A stretch of 5,962 bases of DNA from Clostridiales bacterium (GTDB lineage Bacteria; Bacillota; Clostridia; Lachnospirales; CAG-274), in contig JAJQCI010000002.1 of NCBI GenBank assembly GCA_021202835.1, positions 1-5,962 on the forward strand, written 5' to 3'. Position numbers and translations under genes: made by a program. Within the stretch, counting starts at the first letter, position 1; every line of letters begins with the position of its first letter. Below the pieces are notes generated by a model, which was given only the letters and a program-made list of their open reading frames with translations, searched no databases and had not been told where the DNA came from. Of the stretch, positions 1 to 5,917 are shown piece by piece.

Positions 1-70
1 CTATTTTTGAATTTCTAACTGTTAAACACCCGAAAAAAAACATCAATATTGCCCGGAAATAAAATCATAA

Positions 71-80
71 AAACTGGGTC
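71..80 (+). repeat. 10-bp direct repeat, copy 1 (AAACTGGGTC)
   Basis: Exact match to the sequence at 96-105, with 25 bp start to start. It lies upstream of the TATAAT box that precedes the GH95 gene. If transcription starts near 141, this copy would sit at about -70 to -61. It could be an activator or repressor site, or a remnant of repeated transposase-binding motifs at the end of an insertion sequence. The sequence alone does not decide. Confidence 0.6.
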
Positions 81-95
81 GGTAAAAATTATGCC

Positions 96-105
96 AAACT
101 GGGTC
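96..105 (+). repeat. 10-bp direct repeat, copy 2 (AAACTGGGTC)
   Basis: Second exact copy of the repeat at 71-80. It ends just before the T-rich stretch that occupies the -35 position relative to the TATAAT at 129-134. That places it at about -45 to -36, where a class II activator would bind. Confidence 0.6.
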
Positions 106-134
106 TTTTTATTTATATCACGATTTTATATAAT
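106..134 (+). promoter_or_regulatory. Candidate sigma-A promoter of the GH95 gene
   Basis: A perfect -10 hexamer TATAAT lies at 129-134. The -35 position at 17-bp spacing (106-111) reads TTTTTA, a poor match to TTGACA. No extended -10 TG is present. A strong -10 with a weak -35 directly behind a 10-bp direct repeat fits an activator-dependent promoter, but that is inference. The region is AT-rich, so a chance TATAAT is possible. Confidence 0.4.
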
Positions 135-172
135 GATAATAAAGCATATAAATATTCTGTTTTAAGGAAGCG

Positions 173-180
173 AGGAGAGG
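173..180 (+). promoter_or_regulatory. Ribosome binding site of the GH95 gene
   Basis: AGGAGAGG lies just before the ATG at 183, with the AGGAG core (173-177) 5 bases from the start. The frame is open upstream to a stop at 60-62 but has no ATG, GTG or TTG codon there. This site therefore fixes the start at 183 (TTG at 186 is a less likely alternative). Confidence 0.75.
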
Positions 181-182
181 AA

Positions 183-3100
183 ATGTTGAAAGAATTTTGT
201 GCTTGTTTTTTGGCGGCCGGTATGGTTTTAAATTCTGCCGAGGGAATTCCCCTTATTGCAGATGAAGGAACACAGGGCAAAACAGGGAAAACCGCCGAAT
301 TTGACCCTGAGACGGTTATGTGGACAAACAAAACCGTTGAGAGCGTTTTGGCCGAAGCCGGAATTTATTCCAATGCGGCGGAGGTAAACCCCAACGCTGC
401 AAAGACGGCGGTTGAGGCCCAAAACCCTTACAATACAGAGGGAACGGCCTATAACGGCTGGGAGTATGCCGAGTATGTGTGGACTCATTTTTACCCCATA
501 GGCAACGGCAGAATGGCGGCTATGGTTGCCGGAGGGATTGACAAAGAGGTTATTCAGATTAACGAGGACACTGTTTGGGATGGTTCTCCCTACGGAATTA
601 TGGAGGACGAAAGAGGAAACGCCCTTACCACTCTTGCGGCAGCATACGCCGCTTCGGCGATTACCACAGCCTGCAGAACAAGCGGAAGCGTTGAAGACGG
701 CTGGAAATATTACAGAGGGGCCGACGAAAACGGAAATCCGGCTGAAATAGGCTCGGCCGACGCCCTTGTGGGGTATGAAGAGTTTCGTGAAAAATTCGGG
801 GATTATGCTTCTGAGAGTATAGCCGCAAGGGCTTTGAAAATGGATAATTCAGATGACGAGGCCGCCGTAAGAGACAGATGGACCACTGAGAAGCTTGTTG
901 AATATGCCTTTTTGGGTCAGCCCCTTACACAGAGAGCCTATAAGTCGTTTGTTGAGGTTTATCTGGATTTCGGCCAGTCGGCTGCAAATGCCGAAAACTA
1001 TATAAAAAGCCTTGATATGACCACGGGAATTGCTGCCGTTGAATATGACTATAACGGAACCCACTTTAGGAGAGAAAGCTTTGCCAGCTATCCCGACCAG
1101 AGTATTGTTACCCGTGTGGAATCAGATAAGGAGCTTAATTTTTCGGCTGAGCTTCATACATATCACAGCGCCGATTCCGATTATTACAGCTATGAAAAGG
1201 TAAGCGACAGAGAGGTTAAGCTTAAAGCCGCAGTAACGGATAAAAACAGCGACAACGGCTATCCGGGAACCGTAGACGCAATTCAGTTTGAAGCCAGAAT
1301 GATTCTCGACGGCGACGGAGTGTTTACCGTTTCTGCCGATAATAAAACAGTAAGCGTTTCGGGAGGAACAAGGGCCGATATTTATGTTATAGGGGCTACA
1401 AACTATGTTGACTATTTAACCCTTGACAATTCAAAACAGGGGGCCGACTGTGATGCTTACGAAAATAATATAAAGAGCAAGACCTATGAAGAAATTAAAG
1501 AGAGACATATTGAGGACTTTTCTTCACAGTTTGCTTTAACCGATTTAAGGCTTGAAAACACAGACGGTGCCGACTGCGGCGATATACCTACGGAAAAAAG
1601 AGTGAGAATAGACGCAGACGGCGAAAGCGGCTTTTTAAAAGGGGCCGGAAACAGCCTTTCGGAAGCAAATTCAAACGGCGTTTATTCAACCTACACCTAC
1701 GGAGACAATCAGCTTGCCACACTTGAGTTTAACTACGGAAAATATTTAATCATAAGCGGCTCGAGAGAGGGCAGAAAGGCAAACGGGGCAGGGGAGACAG
1801 ATATTCCCGAAAGCCAGCCTTTAAATCTTACGGGAAAGTGGAACGCTTCTCTTTCGGCGGCATGGAAGGGCAAGTACACCATAAATATAAACACCGAAAT
1901 GAACTATTGGGCAGCCGGCCCCCTTAATTTAAGCTCAAACGAAAAGCCCCTTATAGATACATTCAAGGAGCTTGCGGAAAGCGGAAGCATAACAGCGGCT
2001 AACCAGTACGGAATTTTCAATGACAGAGGCGACGATACATACAAGCCCGGCGACCCTTGGGTAACCCACCACAATTTTGACCTTTGGAGAGGAACACAGC
2101 CCATAGACAACGCAACGGCCGGCCTGTGGCCCACAGGGGGCGCATGGCTTATGGAGCATGCGTGGCAATATTATCAGTTTAACAAGGACGAAGAATATTT
2201 AGCCGAGGTTTACCCCTATATGGCCGGTGCGGCAAGGTTCTTTACACAGTTTTTGGTTATTGACCCGGAAACAGGCTATCTTGTTACGGCGGCTTCCTGC
2301 TCGCCCGAACACGGCGGAGTTCAGCCGGGAGCGGCTATGGATACACAGCTTGTAAGAAACCTTTATGATATGGTTTTCAATGCTTCCGAAATTTTGGGAA
2401 AGACAGAGGAGGATTCGGCGCTTATAGCCGAAATCAAAGAACAGATGCCTTCAAGCTATTTTGCCGACGAAAAGGGAAAAACCGCCCCCAATATTATTAA
2501 TGATGAAGGTCTTATTGAGGAATGGGCAAGAGGCGACGTAACCTTCGATATTTCAAAAACGACGGACGAGTCAAAAATAAAGTGGGCCCTTGAAAACCCC
2601 TTTGACGGGACTGTCACAACAGCCTATGACCACACTCTGGCCCCAAACCACAAGCACTGTTCACACCTTTGGGAAATGTACCCCGGAACTCACTTAAGCG
2701 CATACAGCGAGGATGAAAACGAACAGGCAATATTTAAAGCCTTTAAAAAATCCGTTTCATCGAGAGCCGCCGGCACAGGCCAGGGCTGGGGTCTTGCATG
2801 GAGAATAAACCTAAATGCAAGAGCCCTTGACGGCGAAGCAGCCGACTCTATGATTGAACAGCTTCTTACAACAAGAACATCACCCAATCTCTTCGATCAG
2901 CACCCCAACTTTCAGATTGACGGAAACTACGGCGCCGCAGCAGGCATAACAGAGATGCTCATACAGAGCCACGACGGAACAGTAAATCTTCTTCCGGCTC
3001 TGCCCTCAAGCTGGAAAAACGGCTCATTTAAAGGCTTTAAAACAAGGCTGGGTGCGGCGGTTGATTTAAGTTGGGAAAACGGAGTTCCCACGGAAGCCGT

Positions 3101-3716
3101 TATATATACAACGGAAAAAGGCAATTTAAGCATAAGGACAAAATATGCCGCCAAAGCCGCTGTTTATAACGAAAAGGGTGAGGCTGTGGAAAGCACGTTA
3201 AACGATGATGAAAACCTTATTACATTCTATGCGGACGAAAATTCAACATACACAATAAAAGATTTTGCGGCAGAAACATATGAAGAAACCGTAACATACA
3301 GACCTTCCCGGGCTTCAGGCTTTTTTGCCTCAGACGGAGGAAGTGTTCCGAATATATCGAATAAAAATACCGAAATAGAACACATTTACAGACGTGAAGG
3401 CGCAGGTGTAGGCTTCTCATATGAAAATGTAGATTTTGACGGCCTTACGGGGCTTAAGCTTGATATGACAAAGGTTAAGGTTTCAAACGCCTGTTTAACC
3501 GTAACAGCTGTAAACGCCGACGGAACGGAAACGGAAATAGCAAAGCAGAGCCTTATAGAGGGAATAAACGGGCTTGAGCTTAAAAACATTAAAAATATTT
3601 CAGGCAGTCACACCCTTCGCCTATCATTCACGCAGGAGCCCTATGACGGCAGGGATTCAAATAAATATATAGGAAACGCCGGAAATCTGACCCTGATTTA
3701 TACTAAACACCTGTAA
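183..3716 (+). CDS. Secreted GH95 glycoside hydrolase (alpha-L-fucosidase / alpha-L-galactosidase) with extra C-terminal domain
   Basis: This 1177-residue enzyme probably removes terminal alpha-linked L-fucose, or L-galactose, from glycans outside the cell by an inverting mechanism. The GH95 N-terminal signature is at about 100-138 (PIGNGRM, QINEDTVW). The catalytic core follows: ININTEMNYW with N568 and N570 (equivalent to N421 and N423 of Bifidobacterium AfcA), SCSPEHGG with E709 (the AfcA E566 acid), HKHCSHL at 823-829, and QIDGNYG with D913 (AfcA D766). Spacings between these residues match AfcA closely, so the active site looks complete. A family-typical C-terminal beta domain begins at LLPALPSSW (936) and ends near 1027. 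Residues about 1039-1176 form an additional beta-rich module resembling a CBM6-type domain. The first 20-26 residues are a short hydrophobic export-signal candidate with only one lysine and no lipobox. No dockerin, LPXTG motif or C-terminal membrane anchor is seen. At 1177 residues it is well above the roughly 750-900 common in the family. The GH95 call is firm; the exact sugar is open because T566 replaces the histidine usual in fucosidases. Confidence 0.93.
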   Translation: MLKEFCACFLAAGMVLNSAEGIPLIADEGTQGKTGKTAEFDPETVMWTNKTVESVLAEAGIYSNAAEVNPNAAKTAVEAQNPYNTEGTAYNGWEYAEYVWTHFYPIGNGRMAAMVAGGIDKEVIQINEDTVWDGSPYGIMEDERGNALTTLAAAYAASAITTACRTSGSVEDGWKYYRGADENGNPAEIGSADALVGYEEFREKFGDYASESIAARALKMDNSDDEAAVRDRWTTEKLVEYAFLGQPLTQRAYKSFVEVYLDFGQSAANAENYIKSLDMTTGIAAVEYDYNGTHFRRESFASYPDQSIVTRVESDKELNFSAELHTYHSADSDYYSYEKVSDREVKLKAAVTDKNSDNGYPGTVDAIQFEARMILDGDGVFTVSADNKTVSVSGGTRADIYVIGATNYVDYLTLDNSKQGADCDAYENNIKSKTYEEIKERHIEDFSSQFALTDLRLENTDGADCGDIPTEKRVRIDADGESGFLKGAGNSLSEANSNGVYSTYTYGDNQLATLEFNYGKYLIISGSREGRKANGAGETDIPESQPLNLTGKWNASLSAAWKGKYTININTEMNYWAAGPLNLSSNEKPLIDTFKELAESGSITAANQYGIFNDRGDDTYKPGDPWVTHHNFDLWRGTQPIDNATAGLWPTGGAWLMEHAWQYYQFNKDEEYLAEVYPYMAGAARFFTQFLVIDPETGYLVTAASCSPEHGGVQPGAAMDTQLVRNLYDMVFNASEILGKTEEDSALIAEIKEQMPSSYFADEKGKTAPNIINDEGLIEEWARGDVTFDISKTTDESKIKWALENPFDGTVTTAYDHTLAPNHKHCSHLWEMYPGTHLSAYSEDENEQAIFKAFKKSVSSRAAGTGQGWGLAWRINLNARALDGEAADSMIEQLLTTRTSPNLFDQHPNFQIDGNYGAAAGITEMLIQSHDGTVNLLPALPSSWKNGSFKGFKTRLGAAVDLSWENGVPTEAVIYTTEKGNLSIRTKYAAKAAVYNEKGEAVESTLNDDENLITFYADENSTYTIKDFAAETYEETVTYRPSRASGFFASDGGSVPNISNKNTEIEHIYRREGAGVGFSYENVDFDGLTGLKLDMTKVKVSNACLTVTAVNADGTETEIAKQSLIEGINGLELKNIKNISGSHTLRLSFTQEPYDGRDSNKYIGNAGNLTLIYTKHL

Positions 3717-3751
3717 AACAGAATAAATTTCATTATGCCTTTAACATTATA

Positions 3752-3780
3752 TTGCAAAAGTAGGGGTAATGTGATAAAAT
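3752..3780 (+). promoter_or_regulatory. Sigma-A promoter of the metY-type gene
   Basis: TTGCAA at 3752-3757, a 17-bp spacer, and TAAAAT at 3775-3780 with an extended -10 TG at 3772-3773. Transcription should begin near 3787, giving a leader of about 30 bases. That is too short for a SAM riboswitch or T-box, so any methionine or cysteine control would have to come from a DNA-binding regulator. It indicates that the gene is transcribed independently of the GH95 gene. Confidence 0.7.
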
Positions 3781-3803
3781 ACAGATAAGATATTAAAGTA
3801 TTT

Positions 3804-3809
3804 GGAGGG
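3804..3809 (+). promoter_or_regulatory. Ribosome binding site deciding the metY start
   Basis: GGAGGG sits 7 bases before the ATG at 3817. An in-frame TTG at 3802 overlaps this site and has no Shine-Dalgarno sequence of its own. The ATG at 3817 is therefore the start. Confidence 0.85.
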
Positions 3810-3816
3810 CTATTTA

Positions 3817-5085
3817 ATGAAAATCGAAACAAAATGCGTACAGTCAGGCTATACGCCCAAAGACGGCGAGCCGAGAGTACTGCCTATTTATCAAAGCACA
3901 ACATACAAATATGAATCCACCCAGACAATGGGAGATTTGTTTGACCTAAAGAAAGACGGCTTTTTCTACACAAGGCTTGCCAATCCTACGGCAGACGCTG
4001 TTGAGAAAAAAATCGCCGATCTTGAAGGCGGCGTAGGGGCAATGCTTACTTCTGCCGGTCAGGCGGCAACTCTTATTTCAATTATGAACATCTGCAAAGC
4101 AGGTGACCATTTAATAAGTGCGTCTACAATCTACGGCGGAACCCTTAACCTTCTTTCCGTTACATTAAAGAAATTCGGAATAGACGTTACCTTCGTTGAC
4201 CCCGAAACAAGCCCGGAAGAGCTTCAGAAGCTTATAAGACCCGAAACAAAGCTTGTTTTCGGCGAAACTTTGGCTAACCCGGCTTTAAAGGTTTTGGATA
4301 TTGAAAAGTTTGCATCTCTTGCCCACAACAACGGTATTCCCCTTATAATCGACAATACCTTCCCCACGCCCGTTCTCTGCAGGCCTATAGAATACGGCGC
4401 AGACATTGTTGTTCACTCCACATCAAAATATATGGACGGCCACGCTGTTTCTCTCGGCGGCGTAATTATAGACAGCGGAAATTTCGACTGGGCGGCAAGC
4501 GGAAAATTCCCAGAAATGACCGAACCCGACGAAAGCTATCACGGTGTTGTTTATACTAAAAATTTCGGAAAAGCCGCTTTCATAACAAAGGCAAGAGCAC
4601 AGCTTATGAGAGACTTGGGCTCTTCTCCTGCGCCTATGAACTGCTTCCTGCTTAATCTGGGGCTTGAAACTCTTCACCTAAGAATGGAAAGACACAGCTC
4701 AAACGCTTTAAAGGTTGCCGAATATCTTGAAAACAACGACAAGATAGACTGGGTAAGCTATCCCGGCTTAAAGTCAAGCCCCGACTATGAGCTTGCCAAA
4801 AAATATCTGCCCGGCGGCTGCAGCGGTGTAATAGCCTTCGGCCCCAAAGGCGGAAGAGAGGCCTCAGTTAAATTTATGGACAGCCTTAAGCTTGCAAACA
4901 TAGTCTGCCATGTAGCCGACGCAAGAACGGGTGTTCTTCATCCTGCTTCGTCTACACACAGACAGCTTACCGACAAACAGCTTATAGACTGCGGAGTCAA
5001 GCCGGAGCTTATAAGAATGTCAGTAGGCATAGAAAACGCCGACGATATTATAGCCGATATAGACCAGGCTTTGACTAATATTTAA
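3817..5085 (+). CDS. metY: O-acetylhomoserine sulfhydrylase (O-acetylhomoserine aminocarboxypropyltransferase), PLP-dependent
   Basis: This 422-residue cytoplasmic enzyme of the Cys/Met-metabolism PLP family probably converts O-acetyl-L-homoserine plus sulfide to L-homocysteine and acetate for methionine synthesis. YTRLANPT (Y51, R53) binds the cofactor phosphate of the neighbouring subunit. SAGQAA (79-84) is the phosphate loop, Y106 in YGGT stacks on PLP, D179 in IDNTF contacts the pyridine nitrogen, STSK carries the Schiff-base K204, and R400 in RMSVGIEN binds the substrate carboxylate. Two traits favour MetY over methionine gamma-lyase or cystathionine enzymes. One is the insertion with GKFPEMTEPDESYHG after the PLP lysine. 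The other is glycine at 108, where methionine gamma-lyases have their key cysteine (YGCT). The 422-residue length also suits MetY rather than the roughly 380-400 of the others. The gene has its own promoter and ends at a bidirectional terminator, with no methionine genes beside it. The family is certain; substrate choice (O-acetylhomoserine versus a related ester) is inferred. Confidence 0.9.
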   Translation: MKIETKCVQSGYTPKDGEPRVLPIYQSTTYKYESTQTMGDLFDLKKDGFFYTRLANPTADAVEKKIADLEGGVGAMLTSAGQAATLISIMNICKAGDHLISASTIYGGTLNLLSVTLKKFGIDVTFVDPETSPEELQKLIRPETKLVFGETLANPALKVLDIEKFASLAHNNGIPLIIDNTFPTPVLCRPIEYGADIVVHSTSKYMDGHAVSLGGVIIDSGNFDWAASGKFPEMTEPDESYHGVVYTKNFGKAAFITKARAQLMRDLGSSPAPMNCFLLNLGLETLHLRMERHSSNALKVAEYLENNDKIDWVSYPGLKSSPDYELAKKYLPGGCSGVIAFGPKGGREASVKFMDSLKLANIVCHVADARTGVLHPASSTHRQLTDKQLIDCGVKPELIRMSVGIENADDIIADIDQALTNI

Positions 5086-5089
5086 AAAT

Positions 5090-5165
5090 TAAAAAACATA
5101 AAAAAACCGGCTTCCCGATCTTGAAATTTATTTTTTAAAGGTCAGGCTCAGCCGGTTTCTTTTTT
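5090..5165. terminator. Bidirectional intrinsic terminator between convergent metY and dpaB
   Basis: AAACCGGCT (5104-5112) pairs perfectly with AGCCGGTTT (5150-5158). Inside it, GATCTT (5117-5122) pairs with AAGGTC (5138-5143) with one wobble. A T-rich run follows on the plus strand (5156-5165). On the minus strand the A-runs at 5090-5103 give T-runs. It can therefore end transcripts from both sides. The plus-side T-run overlaps the dpaB stop codon. Confidence 0.85.
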
Positions 5166-5742
5166 ACAGAAGAATGCTTTGAAGCTGTCTTCCCAGAAGA
5201 GCTTCTTTAACCGTATCTTCGATTTTGGAGAAGTCAGCCATAAGAGACATTGGCTTTCGGAGGCTGTCGTCCTGTCCGAAAGGGACGAAGTATATATTTT
5301 TTTTGTTTAAAAGCTGACCGATGTTTTGAAAATTGCCGCTTAGGCCGTCGTTTGTGGCTATGGCAATAACAACGGGGCGCCCGTTTCTTAGATGGGATTT
5401 TACCGCAAGGGCAACAGGGGTATCGGTTATGCCGTTGTTTAGCTTGGCCAGTGTGTTTCCCGTGCAGGGGCAGACAACAAGGGCGTCAAACATCTTTTCC
5501 GGCCCTATGGGTTCGGCCTCTGCAAGCCCCTGTATAAGCTCCTTACCCGAAATTTCAGAAAGCCTTTTCTTAAAATCTCCGGCACGGCCGAAGCGTGTGT
5601 CAGTGTTTGCGGCGTTAAAGCTCATTATAAATGTTAAATCGGCTCCCTTGTTTTTCAATGTCTCAAACTCTGCTATTGCTTTTTTAAACGTGCAGAATGA
5701 GCCGCACATACACACACCTATTTTTTTATTCTTTATTTCCAA
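5164..5742 (-). CDS. dpaB: Dipicolinate synthase subunit B (SpoVFB/DpaB), flavoprotein family
   Basis: This 192-residue protein matches the B subunit of dipicolinate synthase, which with DpaA makes dipicolinic acid from the lysine-pathway dihydrodipicolinate intermediate in the mother cell. The product is loaded with calcium into the spore core. Visible family features, numbered from the TTG start: an N-terminal flavoprotein nucleotide-binding strand and loop, KKIGVCMCGSFCT (6-18); NTDTRFG (about 46-52); AEPIGP (about 76-81); VCPCTGNTLAK (90-100); ITDTP (105-109); LRNGRPVV (118-125); the near-invariant NIYFVPFGQDD (149-159); and KPMSLMADF. The length agrees with the roughly 200 residues of Bacillus subtilis SpoVFB. 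A TTG start at 5742 is preferred because a GGGAGG Shine-Dalgarno sequence (5756-5751) precedes it by 8 bases. The in-frame GTG at 5751 lies inside that site. dpaA, usually the adjacent upstream partner, is not found; the space upstream holds a terminator and a tRNA gene instead. Confidence 0.92.
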   Translation of the reverse strand: MEIKNKKIGVCMCGSFCTFKKAIAEFETLKNKGADLTFIMSFNAANTDTRFGRAGDFKKRLSEISGKELIQGLAEAEPIGPEKMFDALVVCPCTGNTLAKLNNGITDTPVALAVKSHLRNGRPVVIAIATNDGLSGNFQNIGQLLNKKNIYFVPFGQDDSLRKPMSLMADFSKIEDTVKEALLGRQLQSILL

Positions 5743-5750
5743 AAAAATCA

Positions 5751-5756
5751 CCTCCC
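5751..5756 (-). promoter_or_regulatory. Strong ribosome binding site of dpaB that decides its start
   Basis: Read on the minus strand this is GGGAGG followed by TGAT, close to a full complement of the 16S rRNA tail. The GTG at 5751-5749 is part of the site itself and cannot be served by it. The TTG at 5742-5740 is 8 bases downstream, which is near the best spacing. Confidence 0.75.
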
Positions 5757-5760
5757 TGCT

Positions 5761-5790
5761 TAAGTGTATTCATACACAGGCAAAGAGGTT
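5761..5790 (-). promoter_or_regulatory. Weak candidate sigma-K-type (mother-cell) promoter of dpaB
   Basis: On the minus strand, AACC (5790-5787) is followed after 16 bp by AATACACTTA (5770-5761). Sigma-K consensus is mACm, about 16 bp, then CATAnnnTA, so the -35 fits and the -10 is near with two mismatches. spoVF is a sigma-K gene in Bacillus subtilis, which makes this plausible. Against it, the transcript would begin at or near the GGGAGG ribosome binding site, leaving an unusually short leader. The -10 also overlaps a palindrome that may be the real reason for the pattern. Confidence 0.25.
5764..5777. repeat. 14-bp palindrome in the dpaB upstream region
   Basis: GTGTAT, TC, ATACAC forms a 6-bp inverted repeat with a 2-bp centre, too tight for an RNA hairpin but typical of a dimeric repressor site. 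It overlaps the candidate -10 of dpaB. Two copies of GCTTAAG (5758-5764 and 5794-5800) flank it. Function is unknown. Confidence 0.4.
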
Positions 5791-5807
5791 ACAGCTTAAG
5801 AAATATT

Positions 5808-5837
5808 AAAAAAACCGACTCCGTAAGGAATCGGTTT
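5808..5837 (-). terminator. Intrinsic terminator of the tRNA-Pro transcript
   Basis: On the minus strand AAACCGATTCC, loop TTAC, GGAGTCGGTTT form an 11-bp stem with one G-T wobble, followed at once by a run of T (complement of A 5808-5814). The plus-strand side lacks a T-run beyond the stem, so it acts in the minus direction. It separates the tRNA gene from dpaB, meaning dpaB needs its own promoter. Confidence 0.88.
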
Positions 5838-5843
5838 AATACG

Positions 5844-5917
5844 TCGGGGCGACAAGATTCGAACTTGCGACCTCCTGAACCCCATTCAGGCGCGCTACCA
5901 AGCTACGCTACGCCCCG
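5844..5917 (-). tRNA. tRNA-Pro, anticodon GGG
   Basis: A full 74-nt cloverleaf reads on the minus strand. Acceptor stem CGGGGCG pairs with CGCCCCG, with discriminator A73. The D arm has stem GCGT/GCGC and loop AGCTTGGTA. The anticodon arm CCTGA/TCAGG has loop ATGGGGT, giving T33, anticodon GGG (plus-strand 5881-5883) and G37. The variable loop is AGGTC, and the T arm is GCAAG/CTTGT with TTCGAAT. A73 and G37 are normal for proline tRNAs. It would read CCC and CCU codons. The 3' CCA is not encoded and must be added enzymatically. A minus-strand terminator follows directly downstream. No convincing promoter is seen in the 45 bases upstream, so it may be the last gene of a tRNA cluster beyond the window edge. 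Confidence 0.96.

Noticed and set aside
1..62. Possible gene end or mobile-element end at the left edge
   Set aside because: The stretch is AT-rich with no coding signal, no convincing hairpin and no terminal inverted repeat that can be paired within the window.
113..331. 72-residue minus-strand frame overlapping the GH95 start
   Set aside because: It lies across the promoter and first codons of the GH95 gene, has no recognisable motif, and the plus-strand gene explains the sequence.
3802..3816. TTG at 3802 as the metY start, adding MEGYL
   Set aside because: The GGAGGG ribosome binding site overlaps this codon and correctly spaces the ATG at 3817, where the family's usual N-terminus begins.
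5333..5809. 158-residue plus-strand frame opposite dpaB
   Set aside because: It is a shadow of the well-conserved dpaB on the other strand, with no family resemblance and no Shine-Dalgarno sequence.
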